Assembly: GCA_009841235.1 (NCBI GenBank)
Contig: VXMH01000098.1
Coordinates: 1-64,000, forward strand
Reading direction: 5' to 3'
Length of the DNA stretch: 64,000 nt
Source of the DNA: Caldilineaceae bacterium SB0661_bin_32
Lineage (GTDB): Bacteria > Chloroflexota > Anaerolineae > Caldilineales > Caldilineaceae
The first letter of the stretch is position 1. Every line of letters starts with the position of its first letter. The position numbers and the translations under genes are program-made. Below the pieces are notes generated by a model. That model did not search any database. It had not been told where the DNA came from and saw only the letters and a program-made list of their open reading frames with translations. Shown here one piece after another: positions 8,146-16,661 of the stretch.

Positions 8146-9060
8146 ATGGCAAGTAGACCCATCCACATCCTTCTCGTCGCCGCCCACCCCGCCGACAGCT
8201 TCGACATGGCCGGCGGCACGCTCGCCCACCACGTTGACCAGGGCGACAAGGTAACTGCAGCAATCCTCACCACCGGCGTGCGCTCCCACCACTGGGAACT
8301 CGGCGAGCAGCGACGCCGCGCCGGCGCCGAGCTGGATGTAGAGCAATATGTGGCCCAGGCCGTCGAGGAAAAGCTGGAAGAGGTCCGCCGAGCCTGCCGC
8401 ATCCTCGGCTTCGACGACGTGCGCGATCTCGGCTTCGAAGACGACGACATCCTTGTTACCCAGGACAAGATCGAGGCCATCGCCGACGTGATCCGCGCCG
8501 TTAAGCCCGACATGCTCATCACCCACCACCCCTTCGAGAGCGGCGGATTCAAAATGCACGGCACAACCGGTCAGTGCACCCTCTACGCCTGGCAGCTGGC
8601 GCAAGGATCGGGCCGCGGCCGTCAGGAGCGCCATCCCGTTCCCTGCATCTACTTCATGAACCCCACCGCCTACATCGGCAACAACAGCCTCGAATACGCC
8701 GGCACCGCCCGCGTCGACCTCTACATCGACATCACCGACGTAATCGATAGAAAAGTCCGCGCCCTCGACCAGATCGCCAGCCAGTACTACGGCGGCCCCT
8801 ACGCCCGCAAGCGCGCCGAAACCTCCGACGGAAGCTCCGGAAACAGCGCCCTCGTGGCCTACGCCGAAGAGTTCCAGCGCTTCCAGCCCCAGGTCCGCTA
8901 CACGCTCCCCATAACCGACGCCGAGCTCGAACGGATCACCGAGCCGCAGTCCGCCCACATGGGCCGCCGCAGTGAAATGATAGGGGGCCTGATGCCGCTG
9001 TCCGACGGCGAGACATTCACCTCCCGCCATCGCATGTCAAAGGAAAAGTACGAGGATTGA
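8146..9060 (+). CDS. PIG-L (LmbE-like) family deacetylase
   Basis: A 304-residue member of the zinc-dependent N-deacetylase family. The N-terminal strand runs into AHPADS (His14, Asp17), and THHPFESGG supplies the later His ligand. In the canonical AHPDDE motif the first Asp is the general base; here it is Ala16, while the zinc-binding Asp is kept. It may therefore use another base or have a different role. AAGGGA lies just upstream of the ATG. It follows the GH127-like gene and ends before a double hairpin. Confidence 0.85.
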   Translation: MASRPIHILLVAAHPADSFDMAGGTLAHHVDQGDKVTAAILTTGVRSHHWELGEQRRRAGAELDVEQYVAQAVEEKLEEVRRACRILGFDDVRDLGFEDDDILVTQDKIEAIADVIRAVKPDMLITHHPFESGGFKMHGTTGQCTLYAWQLAQGSGRGRQERHPVPCIYFMNPTAYIGNNSLEYAGTARVDLYIDITDVIDRKVRALDQIASQYYGGPYARKRAETSDGSSGNSALVAYAEEFQRFQPQVRYTLPITDAELERITEPQSAHMGRRSEMIGGLMPLSDGETFTSRHRMSKEKYED

Positions 9061-9063
9061 AAC

Positions 9064-9132
9064 GGCCGGCGGCCGGCCCGCAATGGCAGTCAACCAGCCG
9101 CCAAGGCAGGCTACCCCGCCGCATTTGCGGGG
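9064..9132. terminator. Two hairpins between convergent genes
   Basis: GGCCGG-CGG-CCGGCC (9064-9078) and CCCCGC (9114-9119) paired with GCGGGG (9127-9132) lie between the PIG-L gene on + and the DUF3830 gene on -. They are likely shared terminators; neither has a long T tract. Confidence 0.5.
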
Positions 9133-9138
9133 AAGAGG

Positions 9139-9624
9139 TCACTCCTCAATCCGGCTGATGGTCATGCGCTCATCGCCGGCGCCATTCCGCCACAGATCCT
9201 GGCAGGCCGCGGCCAGTTCCTCAAGCCCCTCCGTAATCGTGGCAAACAGATTGCCCGGCATATGCCCTTCCGGCCCCAGCAGATAGTTTTCCCGCCCGTA
9301 GAAGATCGCCAGATCGATCAGCCCCGTCTCCCGGCACTGCTCCCGCAAGAAGGGCGGTACGTTGCTGCCCGGAGGCACCGGCAAATAGAGAAAGTCGCCC
9401 GGAATCGGGAACACAGTGGCGTTCTCCTTCCCGGGGTCATTCTCCGCAAATGGCGGCGTCAATATATAAACCTCGTTGTTTGCCCACTTCGCATGGTAAG
9501 CTTCGCCCTCCAGCGGCAGCGCATTCCAGACCGCCTCGGCCGTCAACGGCGCCGCGTCATCAAGCAGTTCGGCCACCGCGGATACGTTATGTTTCTCAAA
9601 TGAAATTCTGATCCTGCGAGCCAT
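9139..9624 (-). CDS. DUF3830 family protein
   Basis: A 161-residue cyclophilin-like-fold protein of family DUF3830, function unknown. Typical segments are AVWNALPLEGEAYHAKWANNEVY, read as the WNALPLEG and YHAKW motifs, and a C-terminal LLGPEGHMPGNLFATI. It is the last gene of a seven-gene - strand operon, and a paralogue (14842-15336) is the first. GAGGA lies 9 bases before the ATG. Confidence 0.85.
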   Translation of the reverse strand: MARRIRISFEKHNVSAVAELLDDAAPLTAEAVWNALPLEGEAYHAKWANNEVYILTPPFAENDPGKENATVFPIPGDFLYLPVPPGSNVPPFLREQCRETGLIDLAIFYGRENYLLGPEGHMPGNLFATITEGLEELAAACQDLWRNGAGDERMTISRIEE

Positions 9625-9656
9625 ATAGACAAGTCCTCGCTTTTTGATAATGAGAT

Positions 9657-10415
9657 TCAGTTCTCAAACAGTATGCCGCGTCCGGGCAGACGCGGCTCGA
9701 CCCCCATCATCTTCAACGCCTGCCAGCCGGTCGCCTGATTCGACGTAACGACCGGCTTCCCAAGCTCCTCCTCCAGGTCGCTGATGAAGTCGGCCGTCTT
9801 CTGTCCCGTGCAGCTGATCAGCACCGCGTCAGCCTCCGGCACGTCTGATCGGCGCGCGGCCTCGCGAATCGTGTCCGGCGGCACAATGCTGTGGTCCTGC
9901 AAATAGTGCAGGGGATTGCTGTTCACCACCTCGATGTCGCACTCGGCCAGAAAACCGATGAGCGCCTGGTTCACGTCCTCCATGTACGGCGAGGCAGTCG
10001 CGACGCGCCGCACGCCCAGGTAGTGCAGCGCCTTGACGATAGCGCTGCTGGCGGTTGTGCAGGGCAGACCGGTGGCATCCTCCACCCTTTTCTTCAGCGC
10101 CTCGTCTCCGGCAACGCCCTGTACAAAGCTGGCCGTCGTGCAGTAGTAGGCGAAAACGCTCGGCTTCAACCGCATCAATCTGCTGGCGGCAGCCTCTATG
10201 TCCCCGTTCTCAGCCAGCCAGATGCCCAGCTCCACGCTGCTGCCGTCAGCCGGTTCAGAATCCTCCGCAAACATGGGCACATGCGTCCTCGCCGACACCA
10301 TCGGTACCTGCTCCGGCAGATACTTGCGGATCTCATCGAGCATCCGGTTGATGTCGTAGTCCAGCCACATATCGTCCGGATAGATCGCCCCCAGCGTCTG
10401 ATGCTTTTGCGCCAT
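9657..10415 (-). CDS. Maleate isomerase / Asp-Glu racemase family protein
   Basis: A 252-residue two-domain protein of the Asp/Glu racemase superfamily, closest in pattern to maleate cis-trans isomerase and arylmalonate decarboxylase. Both catalytic-type cysteines are present: Cys92 in YYCTTASF and Cys202 in LISCTGQKT. Cofactor-free cytosolic isomerisation of a dicarboxylate or half-aldehyde acid is the family role. It lies between the FAH-family gene and DUF3830 with gaps of about 100 and 30 bases, fitting a catabolic operon. The exact substrate is unknown. Confidence 0.82.
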   Translation of the reverse strand: MAQKHQTLGAIYPDDMWLDYDINRMLDEIRKYLPEQVPMVSARTHVPMFAEDSEPADGSSVELGIWLAENGDIEAAASRLMRLKPSVFAYYCTTASFVQGVAGDEALKKRVEDATGLPCTTASSAIVKALHYLGVRRVATASPYMEDVNQALIGFLAECDIEVVNSNPLHYLQDHSIVPPDTIREAARRSDVPEADAVLISCTGQKTADFISDLEEELGKPVVTSNQATGWQALKMMGVEPRLPGRGILFEN

Positions 10416-10518
10416 CTACCTTTCCCCCTTCACCGCGCTCAGCAGCGTTTTTTCTGTCGTCTCCACGCTGGCTGGAGCGCCGGCCTCGTCAAAGCGCAGC
10501 CCTCGTCGTTCTCCCACC

Positions 10519-11406
10519 TCAGTTGTCCGCCACGACCGGATTGCTTAGGACCCCGATCTCCTCGATTTCCAGCTCGACCGTGTCTCCCGGCTTCAAGCCC
10601 GGCGGATGCACCGGCGTGCCCGTGGCGATCATGTCGCCCGGCTCCAACCGCATGTACTGGCTGATGTATTCGATCAGTACCGGAATCTGAAACAGCATCG
10701 TGTTGGTATTGGCGTGCTCGATCTCCTCTCCATTGACGCGCATCGTCATCGCCAGATTGTGTGGGTCGCTGACCGCGCCCGGCAGCACGACGTGCGGCCC
10801 GATCGGGGTAAAGGTGTCGACCCCCTTCGTGTATGACCATGGACGCTGCACCTCGAAGGCAACATTTTGCAGGTCGCGTGCCGTCACGTCATTGAGCAGC
10901 GTGTAGCCGGCCACGTACTCGTTCGCATCCGCCCGCGAAATGTGGCTGCCCTCCTTGCCAATGATGACGGTCAACTCGATCTCCGGCTCCACCACGTTCA
11001 GGCCCCGCCGGAAGACGATCGGCTCGCCCGGCCCGATGATTGAAGAGGTCGGCTTGAAGAAGAGCGGCGGCTCGTCCGGGTCTTCTTCACCGGGATGGGA
11101 ATAGTTTCCCCCCAGCGCGATCAGCTTGCCGGGCTGCGGGACCGGCGTACGCAGTTTAGGGTCCGTGACAGTGAAGGCGCCGTTCAGATGATGTTCATAG
11201 ACAAACATCGTCGTGGACTGAAATGTCTCCGCGTTAAACAGGCCCGCCTTCATCAAGGCAACCATGTCGGTGATCAGTTGCGGGCTTTCGTCACCGTGCT
11301 GGATCAACTGTTGCGCCTGGTACGCGCGCGAAAAATCCAGCATCCCGAAGTCCGTTACAATGCCAATGTGGTTGTGGTCATCATGTGCAAACAGGGCGAT
11401 TCTCAT
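10519..11406 (-). CDS. Fumarylacetoacetate hydrolase (FAH) family protein
   Basis: A 295-residue protein. Residues about 90-290 are the FAH catalytic fold with metal-ligand motif VEPEIELTVIIGKE, the NDVTARD segment, and a closing GDMIATGTP. The family cleaves C-C bonds of beta-diketo acids or hydrates/decarboxylates oxo acids (acylpyruvase, 2-hydroxyhepta-diene-dioate isomerase). With the aminotransferase and the isomerase of the same operon it could process a deaminated product. The start has GGAGG about 11 bases upstream. Confidence 0.87.
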   Translation of the reverse strand: MRIALFAHDDHNHIGIVTDFGMLDFSRAYQAQQLIQHGDESPQLITDMVALMKAGLFNAETFQSTTMFVYEHHLNGAFTVTDPKLRTPVPQPGKLIALGGNYSHPGEEDPDEPPLFFKPTSSIIGPGEPIVFRRGLNVVEPEIELTVIIGKEGSHISRADANEYVAGYTLLNDVTARDLQNVAFEVQRPWSYTKGVDTFTPIGPHVVLPGAVSDPHNLAMTMRVNGEEIEHANTNTMLFQIPVLIEYISQYMRLEPGDMIATGTPVHPPGLKPGDTVELEIEEIGVLSNPVVADN

Positions 11407-11498
11407 CGATTCAAGCCTCCGGCATCCTGTGGTGAACTGTCCGTTGTATTCGCGCTGATCGTGTCTCCAGAAGCGTACGCGCGGCAGCCAGCCGCACG

Positions 11499-12566
11499 CT
11501 ACACCGCTATCTCCCTCCGATACATTGTGATCGCCTCCTGCTCGCGGAAGCCCAGCTGCTCGTATATCGGCAGCGCTTTGGCGTTCAGACTATCCATATC
11601 CAGTTCGACGCGTTTGAACCCGTTTTCCCGCAGCCGGTCCATCGCCTCCAGCATAAGGCAGGTTCCCAGGCCGCGACGTCTGAAATCAGGATGGACGCCA
11701 AGAATGTGGAGATGAGCGAGGCCCTTTTCCTTGGGATTGAGGCTGGGCGCGCAATGGCAGATGCCGGCGAAAACACCGCCGGCCTCGGCCACAACGCTGA
11801 TCTCCTCTCGGAAACGGGGCGAGTTGGCATGCCGGGCCCAGCTCTCGTCCGAATACGAAAACCCGCCCCAATGGTCGGAAAACGAAGCGTTGACAGCCGC
11901 AATCCAGGCCGGCGCATCCCCAGAACGGTAGGTCCGCAGCGATATTCCCTCGGGAACGGCCCCTCTTGACCCGAAAGCAGTAGGCGCTCGTCCCAGCTCG
12001 CAGGCCATGATCACGAATGTTCGGACCGCCTGGAAACCGGCTCTGCCAAGCCCGGCCATGACTTCCCCGTCCTCACGCAAACCCCGCGCCTCGACACGGC
12101 ACGTCGCTGGCGCACCGCGCATCCCCGACGGTGCGGCGTCATCGCCTACCCGGCGCGTCCCTTTCGACGCCAGATGTTGGATGCGGTTCAAACCCGATTG
12201 TACGATCCCGTCGAGTGCTACCGCCTCCCGCTTCCCAGGATCCACCACCCAGTCGAGCATCCACGACGTTTCGGAGCCGGCCGGGAAGACCGTCACGCAG
12301 GCATCGACGGCGGCGCGCTCCGCTGCGACAAGCACCAGCCGCTCAACCTCTGACAGGCGGCTGCCGAGGCGGCTGCGCACCTCTTCGCGGGTCAAGCCGC
12401 GCTCAAGTCCGAGAGGGTAGCGCGGCGCGAACGCAAACAGCGGCAGTTCGTCTGCCGCGTCGGGGGCCAGCGCGCGAGCCGCGCCGTCGTGGGCGTCGGC
12501 CCGGGCGAACAGGCCGCCCAGGGCCGGCAGGTCGCGGTGGCGGTACTCTCGAAAGCGGCCCGTCAC
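11499..12566 (-). CDS. GNAT-family N-acetyltransferase, two-domain
   Basis: A 355-residue protein with a degenerate N-terminal half and a clear C-terminal GNAT domain: LHILGVHPDFRRRGLGTCLMLEAM is the beta4-alpha3 acetyl-CoA site with R-R-G-L-G, followed by NAKALPIYEQLGF. I chose the GTG at 12566, which overlaps the upstream stop in a GTGA arrangement; the open frame extends further but into the neighbour. It lies within the amino-acid-type catabolic operon, where it may acetylate an intermediate or act as a resistance enzyme. Substrate unknown. Confidence 0.8.
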   Translation of the reverse strand: MTGRFREYRHRDLPALGGLFARADAHDGAARALAPDAADELPLFAFAPRYPLGLERGLTREEVRSRLGSRLSEVERLVLVAAERAAVDACVTVFPAGSETSWMLDWVVDPGKREAVALDGIVQSGLNRIQHLASKGTRRVGDDAAPSGMRGAPATCRVEARGLREDGEVMAGLGRAGFQAVRTFVIMACELGRAPTAFGSRGAVPEGISLRTYRSGDAPAWIAAVNASFSDHWGGFSYSDESWARHANSPRFREEISVVAEAGGVFAGICHCAPSLNPKEKGLAHLHILGVHPDFRRRGLGTCLMLEAMDRLRENGFKRVELDMDSLNAKALPIYEQLGFREQEAITMYRREIAV

Positions 12567-13300
12567 TCTCGTACTCCTGCCGGCTCCTCGGCAACGGCAA
12601 ACAGCTGGCCGAAACCTCTTTGTCGCCGAACCTGTCCGCCCAGCCGCAGCGCTTCCCACATCGTGACCTGGTTGGCAGTCAGTACCGGCTTGCCAATCGC
12701 ACCGTCCAACTCGGACAGGAACGCAACAGTATGCAGCGCCGTATCGGGAATCAGGATGGCTTCGGCATCGGCGTGGTCATTCGCCTGTACAAAGTCGATA
12801 ACCTCTTCTCCACCGACCTCGCCGACCTCGACCGCGGTCCAGATGCCCAGGCTGCCCAGATGCACCACCTGGATACCGCCTTCACCAAGAAAACCAACGA
12901 ATTCGGCCGCCAACGCCTCCGGATAGGTTGCGGCAACCGCAACCCGCGTTATTCCCAACGTCTGTATGGCTCTTACAAAGGAAAGTGATGTGCTGGAGGC
13001 GGGGACTTCCAGATAGTTGCCGATCTGACGCGCCTGGTCTTCAGCCCCGGCCAGCCCGTAGACAAAGCTGCCGCTGGTACACGCCCACATGCACACATCC
13101 ACGTCCAGCGTCCGCAGCTCCGCCGCGCCGGGCTCCAGATGGTCCCAGTCGCCCGTGCGCCGGCAGTCCTCTACCGTGTGCAGGTCGACCGCATCCGTGT
13201 GGACGACGGCAACCTCCACCGGCGGCTCCAGCCTCGCCGCCATGTTGGGGTAATCGTCCTCGGCCGAATGCAGGGGATAGAGGATGCCAATGCGAAGCAT
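12563..13300 (-). CDS. Asp/Glu racemase superfamily protein, one catalytic Cys
   Basis: A 245-residue paralogue of the maleate-isomerase-like protein in the same operon. The first cysteine is present (Cys74 in MWACTSGSF), but the second active-site position reads LIPDTALH, with Asp186 where Cys is expected. A one-Cys enzyme could decarboxylate or isomerise and not racemise. I chose the ATG at 13300 (GGAG 6 bases upstream) over a TTG two codons earlier. Translation is coupled to the GNAT gene by the GTGA overlap. Confidence 0.78.
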   Translation of the reverse strand: MLRIGILYPLHSAEDDYPNMAARLEPPVEVAVVHTDAVDLHTVEDCRRTGDWDHLEPGAAELRTLDVDVCMWACTSGSFVYGLAGAEDQARQIGNYLEVPASSTSLSFVRAIQTLGITRVAVAATYPEALAAEFVGFLGEGGIQVVHLGSLGIWTAVEVGEVGGEEVIDFVQANDHADAEAILIPDTALHTVAFLSELDGAIGKPVLTANQVTMWEALRLGGQVRRQRGFGQLFAVAEEPAGVRE

Positions 13301-13360
13301 GTCCAACTCCGGTGGCGAATGGCGGCCGCGACTGACTCCGACCAGCCGCCGGCGGCTCTC

Positions 13361-14761
13361 CTACAGCGCGGCTTCCACCGTCGAGAGGCTCTCGTTGAGC
13401 GCCTCAATCGCGCAGTCGAGCTGCTCCTGGGTAATCACCAGCGGAGGCGACATCTTGAGCACGTTGTGGTAGGAGCCCCCATAATTCGTGGCGATGACGC
13501 CCCGCTGCAACAGACCGTCAACCACCCGCGCGCCCTCTTCCGTCGCCGGTTCGCGCGTCTCCCGGTCCTTGACGAACTCCACGCCGACCATCATGCCCAC
13601 GCCGCGCACTTCGCCGATGAGATGGTGTTCCTGCTGCAGCTCCTGCAGCCGCGAAATGAAGTAGTCGCCCAACTCCGCGCCGCGCTGCACCAGGTTCTTC
13701 TCCTCAATCTCCGCCAGTGAAGCCAGCGCCGCCGCGCAGCCCACCGGGTTGCCCAGGAAAGTGCTCGTGTGCATCATCGGGCCCCACGCGTCCGCGACCT
13801 CCTCCGTCATGATCGTAGCCGAAATCGGGAAACCGCTTGCCAGGCCCTTGCCCACCACCATGATGTCCGGAACCACGTCGTATTCATCCATGCCGAACCA
13901 GTTGCCCGTCCGCCCGAATCCCGTGATGATCTCGTCGGCGATCAGGACTATCCCGTGCTCGTCACACAGGCGCCGCACCTTCTGCACGAACTTCTTCGGC
14001 GGTACAATCCAGCCCCCGTGCCCCTGGACCGGCTCCATGATGATCGCGGCCACGTCCGCCACGCCCGAGTCCGGCATCGTCAACACATGCTCCAGATAAC
14101 CGCCGTCGCAGAAGAAACAGTCGTCCCCGTCCGAGTGCGTCGGGCAGCGATAAGGGTAGGCGTAGGGCACGTGCGTCGTATCCGCCAGCATATTCTGAAA
14201 CGGGGCCCGGTAATAGTTCTGCGAGGAGACCGAAAGCGCGCCCGTCGTCTTGCCGTGAAAACCGCCCTGAAAAGCGATGATCTTGTGCTTGCCGGTAAAG
14301 ATGCGCGCCGTCTTGAGCGCAGTTTCCACCGCCTCCGCGCCCGTGTTGGCGATATGGGAGACCGCCAGCTCGCCCGGCGCACGGTCGGACAGCTTTTCCG
14401 CCAGCTCGACCCGGTTGCGGTTGGGATTCACCCCGCCCTGGCTGTGCATCATCGTTTCCGACTGCTTCGCAATCGCCTGCACGATGCGCGGGTTGCTGTG
14501 CCCCGCCGTCGCCACGCAGAAGCCGGCCGTCAGGTCCACATAGACGTTGCCGTCGGCATCCACGATGTTGGCCCCGCGCGTGCGCTCCCAGAACACGGGT
14601 GTCTGCCCTCGTGGAATCACCGAGCTGGTCGGGGGCTCGACCTTGCCGAGCCGCTCAGTCAACTTGCGCGACTGCGGTCCCGGCGGCGGCGTCACCATCG
14701 CGGGCAGCGCCGTTCCGTCCTCCAAAGCATGCAGGTCTGAGTTCGAAGAGTAGGTTTGCAT
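13361..14761 (-). CDS. Class III PLP-dependent aminotransferase
   Basis: A 466-residue fold-type I aminotransferase of the 4-aminobutyrate/omega-amino-acid type. Visible are the PLP phosphate site NTGAEAVETALK, the Asp segment IADEIITGFGRTG, and the Schiff-base Lys in VVGKGLASGFP. A Cys-rich insert (YRCPTHSDGDDCFFCDGG) is seen in GabT-like enzymes of this branch. It would convert an omega-amino or D-amino compound to an aldehyde or oxo acid for the downstream enzymes of the operon. AGGAG precedes the ATG by 8 bases. Confidence 0.9.
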   Translation of the reverse strand: MQTYSSNSDLHALEDGTALPAMVTPPPGPQSRKLTERLGKVEPPTSSVIPRGQTPVFWERTRGANIVDADGNVYVDLTAGFCVATAGHSNPRIVQAIAKQSETMMHSQGGVNPNRNRVELAEKLSDRAPGELAVSHIANTGAEAVETALKTARIFTGKHKIIAFQGGFHGKTTGALSVSSQNYYRAPFQNMLADTTHVPYAYPYRCPTHSDGDDCFFCDGGYLEHVLTMPDSGVADVAAIIMEPVQGHGGWIVPPKKFVQKVRRLCDEHGIVLIADEIITGFGRTGNWFGMDEYDVVPDIMVVGKGLASGFPISATIMTEEVADAWGPMMHTSTFLGNPVGCAAALASLAEIEEKNLVQRGAELGDYFISRLQELQQEHHLIGEVRGVGMMVGVEFVKDRETREPATEEGARVVDGLLQRGVIATNYGGSYHNVLKMSPPLVITQEQLDCAIEALNESLSTVEAAL

Positions 14762-14841
14762 TCCGGATCTCCTGTGCGACGGTGGCTGGTCAGCCGGGGG
14801 CGGCGGCTCTTATCGTCCAGAGTACGAGGCCTGCGGCGGCC

Positions 14842-15336
14842 TCACCGCTCTCGGTCTTCGGGGTCGTCAATTCGTCTGATCACCATGCGTTCGCCTGCAA
14901 AGCCCTCGCGCCAGATGCTCTCACAGGCTGCCGCCAGACCTTCCAGGTTTTCTGTAACGGTGGCGAACAGGTTGCCCGGCATGTAACCGGCCGGGCCGAG
15001 CAGAAAGTTGTTGCGGCCATAGAACAACGCGATGTCAATAAACGGCTGGCCGGTGCGCCTTTCAGGCGGAATATCGATCGAGGCAGCGTCAACCTCGAAG
15101 TAGAGGAGGTCGCCGCCAATCGGCATGATTGTGGCGTTTTCCTTGCCCGGGTCCGATTCGAGGGGCGGCACCAGCGTGTAGACCTCCCGGCCCGCCCAGC
15201 GGGCGTGATACGCGTCCCCCTCCAACGGCAGCGCATTCCACACCGCGTCGCAGGTGCGGGGCGCCTCCTCGTCAAGTAGGGTCGCAACCCCTCGCACGTT
15301 TCGCTTGGTGAACAGAATCTCGATTTGGCGTGCCAT
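14842..15336 (-). CDS. DUF3830 family protein
   Basis: A 164-residue DUF3830 protein, first gene of the seven-gene - strand operon. It shares AVWNALPLEGDAYHARW, DPGKENAT and LLGPAGYMPGNLFATV with the paralogue at 9139-9624. AGGAG lies 9 bases upstream of the ATG. The family occurs beside amidohydrolase and racemase genes, but no activity is established. Two copies flanking one operon suggest a subunit or binding role for the same substrate class. Confidence 0.85.
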   Translation of the reverse strand: MARQIEILFTKRNVRGVATLLDEEAPRTCDAVWNALPLEGDAYHARWAGREVYTLVPPLESDPGKENATIMPIGGDLLYFEVDAASIDIPPERRTGQPFIDIALFYGRNNFLLGPAGYMPGNLFATVTENLEGLAAACESIWREGFAGERMVIRRIDDPEDRER

Positions 15337-15665
15337 GCAATGCGGCTCCTGGCTTTGTTCCCGCGGCGACAGCGGGCGACCGAAACGATACGACCTCGGT
15401 TGGGGGAGTGCTGCACTTCTTCTTACCGCTGTCCTTGTAGGCTGGTCCTTGTCCAGACCGGCATCTGGGGTAACTTAACACAGTTTTCCAGAACGAAAAA
15501 GACCCGGAATTATAGAGGTACTTTCCTGTAGGAACACAAAGTGAGAAAAAGTACAACCTCAAGCACCCCTCGCGTAGTCATTGTCAGGCTTCCGCCCTGC
15601 CTTGACGCGGCTCCCTCCCGACCCCGAACTGTCACCAATTGAACCAACTCCAATGCAGCCCGTCG
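15337..15665 (-). promoter_or_regulatory. Gap with candidate promoter of the DUF3830-aminotransferase operon
   Basis: No gene is seen in these 329 bases. On the - strand a perfect TATAAT (15514-15509) lies about 170 bases before the DUF3830 start, with TTGTGT (15539-15534) 19 bases upstream of it. The spacing is longer than ideal. No terminator hairpin was found after the hydroxyacid dehydrogenase gene upstream. Confidence 0.4.
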
Positions 15666-16661
15666 CTAACCGCCCCTCACGCCAAAACGCGGTTTCACAT
15701 CTGGATTGAGCAGGTTGAGCGGCAACCGGCCTTGCAGCACGCGCGCCACCTCCTGCACCGCCTTCACGCGCACGTCACGGAAAGCCTGCTCCGAATACCA
15801 GGCCACGTGCGCCGTCACCAGAATCCGGTCCGTACAGTACAACGGGTGGTCCGGCGCCGGCGGCTCCTCGTCGACCACATCCAGCGCCGCGCCCGCGATC
15901 CGGCCCGACTCGACCGCCTGAAGCAGGGCCGCCGAGTCGACAATGCCCCCGCGCGCCGTGTTCACCAGAAACGCCGTCGGCTTCATCTTCGCCAGCGCGC
16001 TCGCATCGATCATCCCCTGCGTCTCCTCCGTCAATGGCAAATGCAAGGTGACCATATCCGACTGTGCCAGAACAGTCTCGAAGTCAGCCGGTTCTGCCTT
16101 CATGCTTCGTATTTCGTCATCACTGACGTAGGGGTCCCATGCCAGCAGGCGCCAGTCAAAACCGGCCGCCTTTCGCGCTACCGACTGGCCGATGCGGCCG
16201 AATCCGATGATGCCCAGCGTGCGCCCCGCGCTCCGCTGGATCGGGTAAGGGGGCTTGGGCTGCCAGCCGCCGCCGCGCACGGCGGTCGCCTCGACGTCAA
16301 TATAGCGGATCGCGTTCAACAGCAGTGCCATCGCGTGCGTAGCGACCTCGTCAGTCCCGTAGTCGGGAACGTTGGCAACACAGACGCCGGCCGCAGTCGC
16401 GGCCTCCAAATCGATGTTGTCTACGCCGACCGAGGGTTTGACGATCGCCAGGCAACGCGGCAGATGCGACAGCACCTCGGCATCGATCCGCACATTGCCC
16501 ACCAGCAGCGCATCCGCATCTCTTCCCGCTTCGGCAAGCTCCTCCCCGTTCCGGCACGGACGCTTGACAAGCTCAACGTTGAGCGGAGCCAGCACCTCCC
16601 GCTCAGTCTCCAAACCGGGGAAAATGTTGGATGTAACGACGACCGTTCGCGATTCGCTCAT
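15666..16661 (-). CDS. D-isomer-specific 2-hydroxyacid dehydrogenase
   Basis: A 331-residue NAD-dependent dehydrogenase of the phosphoglycerate dehydrogenase/CtBP type. The nucleotide-binding motif GIIGFGRIGQSVA, the Arg of NTARGGIVD, the acidic DVVDEEPP segment and the catalytic His of VTAHVAWYS are all present. It interconverts a 2-oxo acid and a D-2-hydroxy acid in the cytosol. The ATG overlaps the stop of the M20 peptidase gene (ATGA), so it is translationally coupled as third gene of a PhyH-M20-dehydrogenase operon. Confidence 0.92.
   Translation of the reverse strand: MSESRTVVVTSNIFPGLETEREVLAPLNVELVKRPCRNGEELAEAGRDADALLVGNVRIDAEVLSHLPRCLAIVKPSVGVDNIDLEAATAAGVCVANVPDYGTDEVATHAMALLLNAIRYIDVEATAVRGGGWQPKPPYPIQRSAGRTLGIIGFGRIGQSVARKAAGFDWRLLAWDPYVSDDEIRSMKAEPADFETVLAQSDMVTLHLPLTEETQGMIDASALAKMKPTAFLVNTARGGIVDSAALLQAVESGRIAGAALDVVDEEPPAPDHPLYCTDRILVTAHVAWYSEQAFRDVRVKAVQEVARVLQGRLPLNLLNPDVKPRFGVRGG

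Noticed and set aside
7660..9030. Long - strand open frame opposite the PIG-L gene
   Set aside because: Val/Gly/Ala-rich shadow of a clear deacetylase gene.
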